Source of the DNA: Acidobacterium sp.
GTDB lineage: Bacteria; Acidobacteriota; Terriglobia; Terriglobales; Acidobacteriaceae
NCBI GenBank assembly: GCA_003166955.1
Contig: PMUI01000107.1
Span: 61,451 to 125,450, forward strand
DNA: 64,000 nucleotides
Direction of reading: 5' to 3'
Of the stretch, positions 19,640 to 28,416 are shown piece by piece (position 1 is the stretch's first letter; the number at the start of each line of letters is the position of its first letter). Both the position numbers and the translations under genes were made by a program. The notes under the pieces were generated by a model, which did not search any database, had not been told where the DNA came from, and saw nothing but the letters and a program-made list of their open reading frames with translations.

Positions 19640-22021
19640 CTACTGCGAGAACCGAACAACGATCTCGGTGCCCGCTGGAACCAGAGTTCCCGCCGCAGGC
19701 GCCTGGTCGCGTGCAATGCCTGAGCCGACGACCTGCACACCCAGCCCCGCTCCGCTCGCCTGCACAATAACTTCCCGCAGCGACTTTCCGGCAAACGCTG
19801 GCACCGCCACGCGCTGGTTCGCCACCGCGACGGAGGTCCGCGATGGAGGCGCTGCGGGAGTCGTGCGGGGAATTGAACCCTGCGTTTGTTGCGGAGGCAG
19901 CTGTGGCTTTGCGTCTGCGACCGCGGTCGCGCTCGTCTGCGCTGGCGATTGCGCAGCTTGCGTCGCTGACGGCGCATTTTGATTCGCCGCATCTGACGAG
20001 GCCGCACCCTGATTCGCCGGATTCCGCAGCGGATCATCTGACGGCAGATCATTCACCTCTGCAAACAGCGACTCCAGATCCTCCGCGTGCTCCTCCGGAG
20101 CAGACTCCTTCGCCGGCTTGGTGTTCCTCGCCAGCTCCTTCTCCGGCTTCAAATCCTGATCGTGCGGGACGCCGAGGTATTCGAGAATCTGCTGCGCCAG
20201 ATCCTGAAAGACGGGTGCGCTGGCCGCCGTGCCAAAGTGCGAACCCTTGGTCGGCGAGTCCATTACGACCGCAATCGTCACCGCCGGGCTGCTCACCGGA
20301 GCGAACCCCACAAACGACGCCACGTACTTCGTCTTCGAATAGGTATGCGTCACCGGATCGATCTTCTGTGCCGTCCCCGTCTTGCCCCCCGCGCTGTAGC
20401 CGTCCAGTTGGGCAGGCCTGCCGGTACCGAACAGCACCACGCCCTCCATCATCTTGCGCATCTCCGCAGACGTCATCTCGGAAATAACGCGACGCGCACC
20501 CGATGGCAGTGGCTCCGGCAACTCTGACTCGGGACGAAACGTCGCAGCTCTCAGATTCGGACTGCCCTTCAGGTCCTGCGTGCTCTCGAGCAGAATATGC
20601 GGCGGCAGATACACACCGCCATTCGCAATCGACGACGCCATCGTGACCAGCTGAATCGGCGTCACCGCGATTTCCTGGCCCATCGGAATCGACCCGATCG
20701 TCGTCGGCTGCCAGCGAGCCGGCGGTTTCACGAGGCCGCGCGTCTCTCCCGGCAGCTCGATCCCTGACCGCATCCCAAATCCGTAACCGTGAATGTACTT
20801 ATAGAAGCGCTCCGGCCCCATGCGCTCGGCGAGTTCGACGGCTGCGACGTCGCTTGACTCCCACAACGCTTCATTGGCGCTGAGCACATTCTGGTGATGA
20901 CTCTCGTAGATCACCGCATCACGGTCATCGTGGACGAGACGGCCAGCTACATTGATCACGCCCCCGAGCGTAGGAATCATCGATTCCGGAGTGATGATCT
21001 TTTCTTCCAGCGCGGCCGAATATGTCACCAGCTTGAAGGTCGAGCCCGGCTCATACACATCGCTCACCGCGTGATTCTTCAGCAGCGCCGGATCGGTGTG
21101 ACGGAAGTTATTCGGATCGAAGGTTGGGCGGATCGCCAGCGCGAGAATCTGCCCTGTGTGCGGATCCTGCACGACCACGGTTCCGTTGGCGGCGCCGGTC
21201 CGCTCCATGTTGCGATCGAGCGCCTGCTCGGCCATGAACTGGATATTCGCGTCGATGGTCAGCACCAGGTTTTCGCCCGGCAGCGGCTCCCGCTCCTCGC
21301 TGTCCAGTACATGCCGCCGTGCGTCAATCGCCGTCAGCATCCGACCGGGCGTGCCGTGCAGTTCCTTGTCCTGTTCCTCTTCCACGCCAGCCAGGCCGTT
21401 GTCGTCCATGCCCACGTAGCCCAGCATTTGCGCCGCGAGTTGCTGGTCTGGATAGAAGCGCTTGAACTCCCGCTGAGAATAGATCCCCTTCAGGTTGAGC
21501 GCCTGCACGCGCGCGATGATGGCCGGCGTCTCCTTGCGGGCCACCCATGCAAAGTTGCGTGAGTCGGTCAGCCGCGCCAGGATTTGCTTCTCGGACGTGA
21601 ACCGGTCCTCGGGATCGGTGTGGACAATCTTCGCCAGGGCAGCGGCGGTTCGCTGCTTGTTGTCGCCGATCTCGGACGGAACCGCGTAGATCGAATCGGC
21701 AACCACCGTCATCGCCAGCTCATGCAGATTGCGGTCGTAGAGGACGCCACGTCGCGGAGCAACGTTAAAGGTCCGCTCCTGCTGGCGCGCCGCTCGCTCG
21801 GCCCACTCCCGATGCTGGATCACCTGGAGCCATACCAGCCGCCCGCCAATCAGCACCGTCCAGCCAAGAAAAATCCCCAGCATTGCCAGGATGCGCGTCC
21901 GCCGCATCGGCGTCACCAGGAACGGTTTGCTGCTGACTCGGAAAGGAAGAGGGTCCCCATCACGCCGGTTGGGGGCGTGATGGGGTGTGGTGGGCTCAGA
22001 GGAGAATGCAGGAAGATTCAC
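19640..22021 (-). CDS. ftsI: septal class B PBP (FtsI) with C-terminal PASTA domain
   Basis: Transpeptidase of the divisome, about 793 aa from the start I prefer. That start is GTG at 22021, which has a GGGAGGAGA ribosome site nine bases upstream; the frame opens further up but overlaps ftsL. A cytoplasmic tail of about 40 residues precedes one TM segment (about 45-62), the PBP dimer domain, and the transpeptidase domain with STFK at about 327 and KTG at about 547. The second motif reads SSD (about 389-391) where SxN is usual. A Pro/Ala/Gln-rich linker leads to one PASTA domain (about 737-793), a feature more common in Gram-positives but seen in some Acidobacteriota. The tail is partly encoded by a palindromic repeat (21952-21988). 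Confidence 0.92.
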   Translation of the reverse strand: MNLPAFSSEPTTPHHAPNRRDGDPLPFRVSSKPFLVTPMRRTRILAMLGIFLGWTVLIGGRLVWLQVIQHREWAERAARQQERTFNVAPRRGVLYDRNLHELAMTVVADSIYAVPSEIGDNKQRTAAALAKIVHTDPEDRFTSEKQILARLTDSRNFAWVARKETPAIIARVQALNLKGIYSQREFKRFYPDQQLAAQMLGYVGMDDNGLAGVEEEQDKELHGTPGRMLTAIDARRHVLDSEEREPLPGENLVLTIDANIQFMAEQALDRNMERTGAANGTVVVQDPHTGQILALAIRPTFDPNNFRHTDPALLKNHAVSDVYEPGSTFKLVTYSAALEEKIITPESMIPTLGGVINVAGRLVHDDRDAVIYESHHQNVLSANEALWESSDVAAVELAERMGPERFYKYIHGYGFGMRSGIELPGETRGLVKPPARWQPTTIGSIPMGQEIAVTPIQLVTMASSIANGGVYLPPHILLESTQDLKGSPNLRAATFRPESELPEPLPSGARRVISEMTSAEMRKMMEGVVLFGTGRPAQLDGYSAGGKTGTAQKIDPVTHTYSKTKYVASFVGFAPVSSPAVTIAVVMDSPTKGSHFGTAASAPVFQDLAQQILEYLGVPHDQDLKPEKELARNTKPAKESAPEEHAEDLESLFAEVNDLPSDDPLRNPANQGAASSDAANQNAPSATQAAQSPAQTSATAVADAKPQLPPQQTQGSIPRTTPAAPPSRTSVAVANQRVAVPAFAGKSLREVIVQASGAGLGVQVVGSGIARDQAPAAGTLVPAGTEIVVRFSQ
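21952..21988. repeat. palindromic element copy A (ftsI N-terminal tail)
   Basis: A perfect 12-bp inverted repeat, CCCCATCACGCC (21955-21966) and GGCGTGATGGGG (21974-21985), with a 7-base loop. On the ftsI strand it encodes TPHHAPNRRDGDP in the cytoplasmic tail. It matches elements at 43766-43804, 46911-46948 and 47439-47470. Confidence 0.8.
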
Positions 22022-22049
22022 AGCGAACAATCTCCTCCCTGGGGGAAAC

Positions 22050-22565
22050 TCAATGCATGGCCGGCACGGCTGGGTGCGATTCGGCGACGACAGCGCTGCC
22101 GCTGGCGCTGTCGGTGGCCGCATTCGGGTGAACCACCTGCCCTGGTTGGGGCGCAGTCAATCCCAAATTTCTCGCCATAGTGTCGATGCGTGCCGGATCG
22201 GCCAGTTGTGCCTCGGTCAGCCGGAGCTGCCGGTTCTGCTCTTCCAGTTGCTGCATCTGCTGCTTTTCCGACTCAATGCGGTAGCCGCACTCGATGGCGC
22301 TGAAATGCTGCCATCCATAACCCATCACCAGCGACAGAAAGAAGGCCATGGCATAGGCGAAGCTGCGCATCTCGCGGGCGCGGGCCGGATCGTTGGCCTT
22401 CACCAGCCGCGAATTGTCAATGCGCTTCGTGAACAGTGCCTCAGGCGTGGGTCCGCGCCGGCCGCGCCTTTGCGCCGCCATCAACATCGCGTTGTGCTCC
22501 GCGACCCACTCCGTGCCTCGGCTCAATCCGCCCATCATCGGTGCCGCTATTGCCTGTGTCGCCAT
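22050..22565 (-). CDS. ftsL: FtsL-like cell division protein
   Basis: 171 residues with a cytoplasmic basic N-terminus, a single TM segment (FAYAMAFFLSLVMGYGW) and a short periplasmic coiled coil rich in Glu/Gln (RIESEKQQMQQLEEQNRQLRL). This topology and the position between rsmH and ftsI identify FtsL; sequence conservation in this family is too low for more. I chose the ATG at 22565 with an upstream AGGA; a GTG start nine codons earlier is possible. Confidence 0.8.
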   Translation of the reverse strand: MATQAIAAPMMGGLSRGTEWVAEHNAMLMAAQRRGRRGPTPEALFTKRIDNSRLVKANDPARAREMRSFAYAMAFFLSLVMGYGWQHFSAIECGYRIESEKQQMQQLEEQNRQLRLTEAQLADPARIDTMARNLGLTAPQPGQVVHPNAATDSASGSAVVAESHPAVPAMH

Positions 22566-22611
22566 CGTCTCGTCCTCGCCCTTCCTCTTCACTGCGCCTG
22601 CTGCCTGACCC

Positions 22612-23535
22612 CTAATCCCTATTCCCTGCTGTTCTCTCCGCTGCCCGCAGCTTCGCGCTGCGCGCCCGCGGATTGCGATCCGTCTCCTCCGCTTCCTCCG
22701 TCATCGGCTTCCGCGTCAGCGCTTCCCAAATCCCCTGCCGCGCTCCCTCGCGCAGCGCATCTTTTACCCGCCGGTCTTCGAGCGAGTGAAAGCTGATCGC
22801 TACCAGCCTTCCGCCCGGCTTCAACAGCTCCGGCGCCGCACCGAGCAGCGCATCAATCTCGCTCAGCTCGGCATTCACATAAATTCGAAGAGCCTGAAAG
22901 GTCCTGGTTGCCGGATGCATCATATGCCGGCCTCGCTCGGATTTCATTGCTCCGGCCGCGCCTGCAACGATTCGGGCCAACTGCACCGTCGTCGTCACCG
23001 GCCGCGACCGGACAATGGCTCTGGCGATTCTCCGCGACCTCCTTTCCTCTCCGAATTCGTAAATCAGATCGGCGAGCTCTTTTTCCCCGGCCTGATTTAC
23101 CACTTGTTCGGCGGTCGCTCCCTCGCGCGGATTCATCCGCATATCGAGGTTGCCCTCCGCCTGAAAACTGAATCCTCTGTGCGCGTCGTCGAACTGCATC
23201 GAGCTGACTCCGAAATCCGCGAGAAGCCCATCGACCTTCTGGCCGGCCAGCATTTCGCTCATCCGCGAAAACTCCACATCGTGCAGGACCACTTCCGGCA
23301 TCTCCGCTCCCAGCTCTTCCCTGAGCGCGTCGAACCGTTGCTTCGCCAGCTCCATCGCTTCCGGATCGCGGTCGAAGCCGATCAGCTTTCCTTCCGGCCC
23401 CAGCCTCCGCGCAATCTCGCTCGCGTGCCCTGCATTGCCAAGCGTCGCGTCTACCACCACGCCGCCCCGGCGCACATTCAGCATTCGGATCGCAATTTGT
23501 AAAAGAACCGGCACATGCCTGATTGCTTCCGTCAT
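22612..23535 (-). CDS. rsmH: 16S rRNA (cytosine1402-N4)-methyltransferase
   Basis: A 307-aa SAM-dependent methyltransferase (formerly MraW) acting on the decoding centre of 16S rRNA. The start HVPVLLQIAI, the SAM loop VVDATLGNAGHASEIA, LLADFGVSSMQFD and the C-terminal AISFHSLEDRRVKD are diagnostic. I chose the ATG at 23535, giving MTEAIRHVPV, because GGGGGAG precedes it closely; the first ATG at 23559 lacks a ribosome site. It lies 28 bases after mraZ. Confidence 0.95.
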   Translation of the reverse strand: MTEAIRHVPVLLQIAIRMLNVRRGGVVVDATLGNAGHASEIARRLGPEGKLIGFDRDPEAMELAKQRFDALREELGAEMPEVVLHDVEFSRMSEMLAGQKVDGLLADFGVSSMQFDDAHRGFSFQAEGNLDMRMNPREGATAEQVVNQAGEKELADLIYEFGEERRSRRIARAIVRSRPVTTTVQLARIVAGAAGAMKSERGRHMMHPATRTFQALRIYVNAELSEIDALLGAAPELLKPGGRLVAISFHSLEDRRVKDALREGARQGIWEALTRKPMTEEAEETDRNPRARSAKLRAAERTAGNRD

Positions 23536-23563
23536 GTGCTCCCCCTGGGGGGTCTTCATTTAA

Positions 23564-24004
23564 CTAAACGCCGTACTTCTCAAGCTCAACCCGGTCTTCC
23601 AGTGTGATCGGGCCCGTCTCCAGACCCTGCTCGTAAACCTGGTGGTTCTCAACCTTCAGGTATCCTTCGTTGCCATACACCACCACTTCGGCCATCAGGT
23701 TCGCCTTCTCCCGCAGCAACTGCGGCAACAGCACCCGGCCCTGCCCGTCCATCTCGATCTGCTGCCCGAAGTAGTTGATCCACTTCAGCAGCTTCTGCTT
23801 GGCCGCATTGAAGCTTGGAACCGCCGCCAGCTTTTTCTCAAACTCTTCCCACTCACGCATCGGGTGAATCTCGGCCACCTTCCCGTCCCGGCTCGTGATA
23901 AAAAACTGCCCTCCGTACTCCTCATCGATCTGCCGCTTGAACTCGGCGGGCAGTTTGAGCCGGCCCTTTTCATCGACCCGCGTAATGTAGCTACCGCGAA
24001 ACAT
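23564..24004 (-). CDS. mraZ: transcriptional regulator MraZ
   Basis: 146 residues from the ATG giving MFRGSYITRVDEKGRLKLP, the conserved family start; a longer frame begins 12 codons upstream. Two AbrB-like SpoVT/MraZ repeats are visible: the first with DEKGRLKLPAEF, the second with MDGQGRVLLPQLLRE. MraZ represses its own dcw operon by binding tandem GTGGG-type repeats, and exactly such a site lies about 115 bases upstream (24119-24143). Confidence 0.95.
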   Translation of the reverse strand: MFRGSYITRVDEKGRLKLPAEFKRQIDEEYGGQFFITSRDGKVAEIHPMREWEEFEKKLAAVPSFNAAKQKLLKWINYFGQQIEMDGQGRVLLPQLLREKANLMAEVVVYGNEGYLKVENHQVYEQGLETGPITLEDRVELEKYGV

Positions 24005-24467
24005 CCATCCGTACCTAACGTGGAACCCCTGCAAATTCAATGGCTCCCGGCTGCCGGAAACGTGCTAATGTTGGGCGCTGGGACGCCAAATGGATGTTGT
24101 ATGGATTCAGGGGTTTTGTTCCACCGCTACCCACAGTTTCCCACTGGCGGAATCGTAATCGACAAGGTTCTCCCTGCAAAGTGGAAAATCTTCCTGCTGA
24201 CAAATAATGTCGCGCCCCCTAAATCCCACGGCCAGCGCGAGTTACACAAACTACACGACTTGGGTGTTTCGACGGCTGCGACCACAAGATGTAGTGGTTA
24301 TCGAGAGTGGTTCCCCGTTACAGAAGTTTGGCCGCCGGCCCTTGTCACAGAGCGAAAGTCGCGCTAGGCTTCGCCGAACCTTCGCCTTCGCAAACAGCGA
24401 CTGGATCCCGGTTTTCGCCAGCGGCCTTATCGCTGAATGCTCTCCGCCATCCACTAGCATTGACTGC
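24005..24467. promoter_or_regulatory. divergent intergenic region of mraZ and the S4 gene
   Basis: This 463-base stretch holds no gene. It must contain the dcw promoter on the minus strand and the promoter of the S4-domain gene on the plus strand. The clear element is the triple MraZ box described separately. I could not pick a convincing -35/-10 pair. Confidence 0.6.
24119..24143 (-). promoter_or_regulatory. MraZ operator (three direct TGGRN boxes)
   Basis: On the minus strand the sequence runs TGGGA, five bases, TGGGT, five bases, TGGAA: three boxes at an exact 10-bp period (24139-24143, 24129-24133, 24119-24123). This matches the direct-repeat operator described for MraZ in Escherichia coli and Mycoplasma, and it lies upstream of mraZ as expected for autorepression. 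Confidence 0.85.
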
Positions 24468-24848
24468 ATGACCGGCACGCGTCTCGACAAATGGCTCTGG
24501 GCTGCGCGTTTCTTCAAGACGCGCACCCTTGCGGCGAAGGCCTGCGAACTCGGCCGGATCGAGGCCAATCACCAGCCCGCTCGCTCCTCACACGAAATGC
24601 GTGTCGGCGATCTGCTCTCGATCAAAAACGACGGCGGCGACTTCGAAGTCGAGGTCCTGGCCCTCAGCGACACGCGCGGACCCGCCTCCGTCGCCCAGCA
24701 GCTCTACCGCGAGACCGAGGCGAGCCGCGAAGCCCGGCACAAGTTTGCCGAGGAGCGCAAAGCCGGACTCCACTTCACGCCTGCTCCTGCCGGCCGCCCC
24801 TCGAAACGCGATCGGCGCCGCATCATCCGCTTTCGCAGCGACGGCTGA
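24468..24848 (+). CDS. S4-domain RNA-binding protein (Hsp15/HslR-like)
   Basis: 126 residues beginning MTGTRLDKWLWAARFFKTR, the typical start of the ribosome-associated heat shock protein Hsp15 family. The S4 domain covers about residues 5-65, and a basic tail (RPSKRDRRRIIRFR) follows. Hsp15 in E. coli rescues blocked 50S subunits carrying nascent chains. The frame is open upstream, but only this ATG gives a family-like N-terminus. It is divergent from mraZ. Confidence 0.88.
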   Translation: MTGTRLDKWLWAARFFKTRTLAAKACELGRIEANHQPARSSHEMRVGDLLSIKNDGGDFEVEVLALSDTRGPASVAQQLYRETEASREARHKFAEERKAGLHFTPAPAGRPSKRDRRRIIRFRSDG

Positions 24849-24884
24849 CCTGCCGACGAAACGGCCGTAGCGTATTCTTCCCGC

Positions 24885-25514
24885 GTGAGAATTACTCGAG
24901 TTTCATTCTCGCTGCTGCTGCCGCTTTTGGAATTGATGCTCTGGCTTGTATTGGTGCCTACCCAGGTAGCGTTTGTCTACGTGCGGCTGCACCAATTGGC
25001 GCGAGCCTCGCCGGAGCTTAAGCTCCAAGTCGGCCAATTCGGTGGCACGGTTCGTCGCGACAAGCTGCTGCCCTTTGCCCTCGAGTTGGTCGGCCTGCGT
25101 GAGTTTAGTACCATCACCGCAATCAACGCCCCTGGCATGTTGGGCGAGTTTCTCGTTTCCGTTCCCACTTCGTGGCCCGACTCCTGGCATCCGAGCAATT
25201 TGTCTCTGTTCGGATGGCGATGTGTCACATTGCCTTTCTTCTGCATTCCCGCCTGGTGGTTCGCAGGCCGCGGGCTTGATGCCATATTGGGATGGCGTCA
25301 TCCTCGCTGGTGGACCCTCCTGATAGGCACGCTGCTCTGCTGCGGATTCCTTATCCTGCTCCTTGGATTCCGCTTTGGCATGTCTTTCGAAGACCGCGCC
25401 GGCACCGCATGGATACTGTGGGGCTGCGGTCTTTGGGCGCTGATGTTCGCGCCGTTCCCTGCTCTCTGGATCCGTCGCGCCTTTGCCCGCCAGCCGTCAC
25501 CGTCTTCGGACTGA
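24885..25514 (+). CDS. hypothetical integral membrane protein
   Basis: 209 residues from a GTG start, with about four hydrophobic segments: LLPLLELMLWLVLVPTQVAF at the N-terminus, RCVTLPFFCIPAWWFAG, WTLLIGTLLCCGFLILLLGF, and TAWILWGCGLWALMFAPF near the C-terminus. A soluble loop sits between the first and second. I do not recognise the family. It starts 36 bases after the S4 gene and may be cotranscribed with it. Confidence 0.6.
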   Translation: MRITRVSFSLLLPLLELMLWLVLVPTQVAFVYVRLHQLARASPELKLQVGQFGGTVRRDKLLPFALELVGLREFSTITAINAPGMLGEFLVSVPTSWPDSWHPSNLSLFGWRCVTLPFFCIPAWWFAGRGLDAILGWRHPRWWTLLIGTLLCCGFLILLLGFRFGMSFEDRAGTAWILWGCGLWALMFAPFPALWIRRAFARQPSPSSD

Positions 25515-25719
25515 TCTTCCAATTCGAACTTTGATCCCTGGTTCTTCTTCTGATCCGGAGACTTGGCGAACAAAACCAGCGCCGGAACGCTACCGGAAAA
25601 AATGCGGAGCATGCGACTGAACTGCAGTTCATGCTCCGCGATTCACCAGCCGCCCTTGCTCGTGTGGCCAGTGCCGGAATTACTCGCTTCCATTGCGGCT
25701 CGTCAGCGTGTTCGAGCCG

Positions 25720-27936
25720 TTACGGAATCACCGCCGTGTAGACGTTGGAGGGTGCGCTTTCCACCCCCGACGCGTCTACGCTTGTAACTTCATAGTTGTA
25801 AGTCGCCCCGTCCTGCGCGGCTGTGTCGGTGTAGGTCGTGGGCGTGTTGACGGACGAATTCAGCAACTGATACGTACGTCCACTATTCGCCCGGTAAATG
25901 TGGTATCCAGCGACCGGATCGCTGGAGCTTGTTGGTGCATCCCAGCTCAGCTCGACCTGATAGCTTGCCGGCGTAGCGCCGGTCCCGCTCAGGTTGATGG
26001 ACATGGCTCCCATGGAGCAGTTGCTGGAGAAACTCACGCTGCCCGTCGCCGCACCCGCGACGGCTGGATCGAACTGCACTTCCAGCGTCGAGGCCTGCCC
26101 AGGGGTCAGCGTCATTGGGAACTTCGCTCCCGGAAGCGAGAATCCGTTCCCGGTCACACTTCCGGCACTCACGGTCACTGTGCCGGTTCCGGACGACGTC
26201 ATCGTTACCGACTGGGTCGCCAGTGTGTTCAGAGCCACGCTGCCGAAGGCCACGGTGGTCGCGCTCATCGTCAGCGTCGGCGCCGTCGCATTCAGCGTCA
26301 GCGCGAAGGTCTTCGAGATCCCACCCGCCGTCGCCGTCAGCGTCGCCGTCTGACTGGAACTGACTGCCGTCGCCGTCGCGGTGAAGCTGGCGCTCGTTGC
26401 CCCTGCGACAATCGTCACCGAAGCGGGCACCGTCACCGCGCTGCTGCTGCTGGACAGCGTTACCGTCGTCGCACTGCTCGCAGCCGAGGTCAGCGACACC
26501 GTGCAGGCATCCGTGCCAGCCCCGGTCAGCGTCCCGCTGCTGCAGGAAATCGCGCTCAGCGTCGCCGGAGCCTGTCCGGTCCCACTCAGGCTAATCGTCG
26601 CCGCCGCTGCGTTGCTGCTGATCGTCACCGACCCGCTGAACGCACCTGCCGTCGTCGGATCGAAGCTGATCGTCAGCGTCGCCGTCTGCCCGGGATTCAG
26701 AGTCACAGGAAAAGTGGTCCCCGAATCGCCAAAGCCCGTCCCAGCGACTGTCGCGCCGTTGATCGTCACAGGCGCCGTTCCCGAAGACGTCAGGGTCACC
26801 GTCTTTGTGGCCGTTGTGTTCAGCGCGTCCGCTCCAAACGCCACGCTCGTGCTGCTCAAGGTCAAACCCGGAGCCGTCGCATTCAGTGTCAGCGCGAAGG
26901 TCTTCGAGATCCCGCCCGCCGTCGCCGTCAGCGTCGCCGTCTGGTTCGAAGTCACCGCCGTCGCCGTCGCCGTGAAGCTCGCGCTCGTCGCACCCGCGGC
27001 AATCGTCACCGATGCCGGCACCGTCACCGCACCATTGCTGCTCGACAACGTCACCGTAGTCGCGGTCGTCGCCGCCGCAGTCAGTGCTACCGTGCAGGCG
27101 TCCGTTCCTGCCCCAATCAGCGACCCACTGCTGCACGACAACGAATTCAGGCTCACCGGCGTGCTCCCGCTGCCGGACCAGAAAGCCGCCATCTGCATCA
27201 CCCACCCACCACGCTCATTCAGGGTGGAGGTTGCGCTGTAGCTGCCAGCGGAGGTCACGGTCCTGTCCTCCACGATGTTGGAATCCGGCGATGTGTACAC
27301 GCGCTGCGTAAATCCGCTGCCAGGATTCAGATTCGCTGTATTAACGGTATTGGCTCCCACAATCAGCTCGTTGGCATGCGCCGTCGTCGCTGAGCCGCTG
27401 CTGTCGCTCGTACTGCTGCCCGTGCCGCCGGCCACGACGTCCAGCGCCGCATACCCCTGGTATTCAACAATGCGCACATCCGGGTAAGCCGCCGACTGGC
27501 TGAACTTCACCGTCACCTTGTTGCTGCCGCCCGCGATGTTCGGGGCATAGTAAATGGACTGCTCATATCCATTGCCAGCCGTCGGTCCAATGGCCAGGCG
27601 ATAGCTGTTGCCGGCGCTGTCGCTGACCGACTGTACAGTAGCTGCGGTCTGATGCCAGCCTACGACCACTACGTTCAGATCGCCGGCGATCTGTGCTGAC
27701 TTATACGTGACGTTCACCGTCGTTGCGGACGACGGCGTTGAGTATGCTGCCTGCACGAAACTCGCGCCTCGCATGGTTAACGGCAGACAGCACAGCAACA
27801 TCAGTACCCATGTGATCCGCCACTCACGCGCCGGCCGCATCGGACCGCGCGCATCGTTCGGCGGAAGGTTTCTGCAGGGTTGGTTGTTGGATTCGTATAC
27901 CTTGCGGCCGAAGGGGGAAGGAAGAAGACGAAGCAT
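25720..27936 (-). CDS. secreted multi-domain Ig-like / fibronectin III protein
   Basis: 738 residues from the ATG at 27936. A 30-residue extension precedes the hydrophobic export signal (WVLMLLCCLPLTM). Then comes a lectin-like or laminin-G-like region (about 60-260), followed by two near-identical modules, each a hemagglutinin/BIG-type domain opening LS.LSCSSGxLxGAGTDAC and a choice-of-anchor D (ASH-like) domain with TVAFGxxALNTxAT. The C-terminus is one FnIII domain (ELSWDAPTSSSDPVAGYHIYR). No LPXTG or PEP-CTERM sorting signal is visible, and it probably acts outside the cell. It shares N-terminal residues and its leader with the gene at 28417-29499. A CRP-type palindrome lies 147 bases upstream. 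Confidence 0.8.
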   Translation of the reverse strand: MLRLLPSPFGRKVYESNNQPCRNLPPNDARGPMRPAREWRITWVLMLLCCLPLTMRGASFVQAAYSTPSSATTVNVTYKSAQIAGDLNVVVVGWHQTAATVQSVSDSAGNSYRLAIGPTAGNGYEQSIYYAPNIAGGSNKVTVKFSQSAAYPDVRIVEYQGYAALDVVAGGTGSSTSDSSGSATTAHANELIVGANTVNTANLNPGSGFTQRVYTSPDSNIVEDRTVTSAGSYSATSTLNERGGWVMQMAAFWSGSGSTPVSLNSLSCSSGSLIGAGTDACTVALTAAATTATTVTLSSSNGAVTVPASVTIAAGATSASFTATATAVTSNQTATLTATAGGISKTFALTLNATAPGLTLSSTSVAFGADALNTTATKTVTLTSSGTAPVTINGATVAGTGFGDSGTTFPVTLNPGQTATLTISFDPTTAGAFSGSVTISSNAAAATISLSGTGQAPATLSAISCSSGTLTGAGTDACTVSLTSAASSATTVTLSSSSSAVTVPASVTIVAGATSASFTATATAVSSSQTATLTATAGGISKTFALTLNATAPTLTMSATTVAFGSVALNTLATQSVTMTSSGTGTVTVSAGSVTGNGFSLPGAKFPMTLTPGQASTLEVQFDPAVAGAATGSVSFSSNCSMGAMSINLSGTGATPASYQVELSWDAPTSSSDPVAGYHIYRANSGRTYQLLNSSVNTPTTYTDTAAQDGATYNYEVTSVDASGVESAPSNVYTAVIP

Positions 27937-28416
27937 CAGCAGCACCTCAGAAAGCGTCTTCGCACACTCCACCTCTGCGCGCTCGCAATCGCATTGCGAG
28001 CATGCTGGCCCGGATCACATAGAAGGTGGTCGAACGAAGTATTTTGCTGAAGCGATCATCCAACGAGGGGGGCGTTAGTAACTGTGAGTTAGATCACAAT
28101 AGTGCTCGCTGTTAGTTACTTTCGACAGGATCACTGCGCGCGATTAGTTAGGTTTCCCATTCTGGAACTTACGACCTACTTATTCGTACTTACTTTGACA
28201 GCGGTAATGTGCATCACTCATTACCCACCGCAACAAGAATTGAGCAACGTAGATTTGCCACGCGGGGAGGTGGTTACCGTCGGGCTATAACGAAGGATCC
28301 GCGCGCCGCCCGTCCACGCACTCTGCGCACGAAAGCCAAACGCACGAAAGCCGAACCCCGCGCCTTGTAACGCAAGGATCGGCCCCCGTTTTCTTCCCGC
28401 AACCGTTCGACAAACG
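27937..28416. promoter_or_regulatory. leader and promoter region of the large Ig-like gene
   Basis: No gene is seen in these 480 bases. Nearest the start codon is a leader conserved with the paralogue: on the minus strand AGGTGG-x-GTGTGC about 40 bases before the ATG, then the AGGTG ribosome site. Further out is the CRP-like site (28083-28098). The part from 28100 to 28290 is lower in GC than the surroundings, and a direct repeat CGCACGAAAGCC occurs twice near 28328-28354. Confidence 0.55.
28083..28098. promoter_or_regulatory. CRP/FNR-family operator
   Basis: TGTGA, six bases, TCACA: a perfect match to the core of the cAMP receptor protein consensus, flanked by AC and AT that extend the symmetry. 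It lies upstream of the minus-strand Ig-like gene at a distance suiting a promoter site. Which regulator binds is unknown. Confidence 0.65.
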
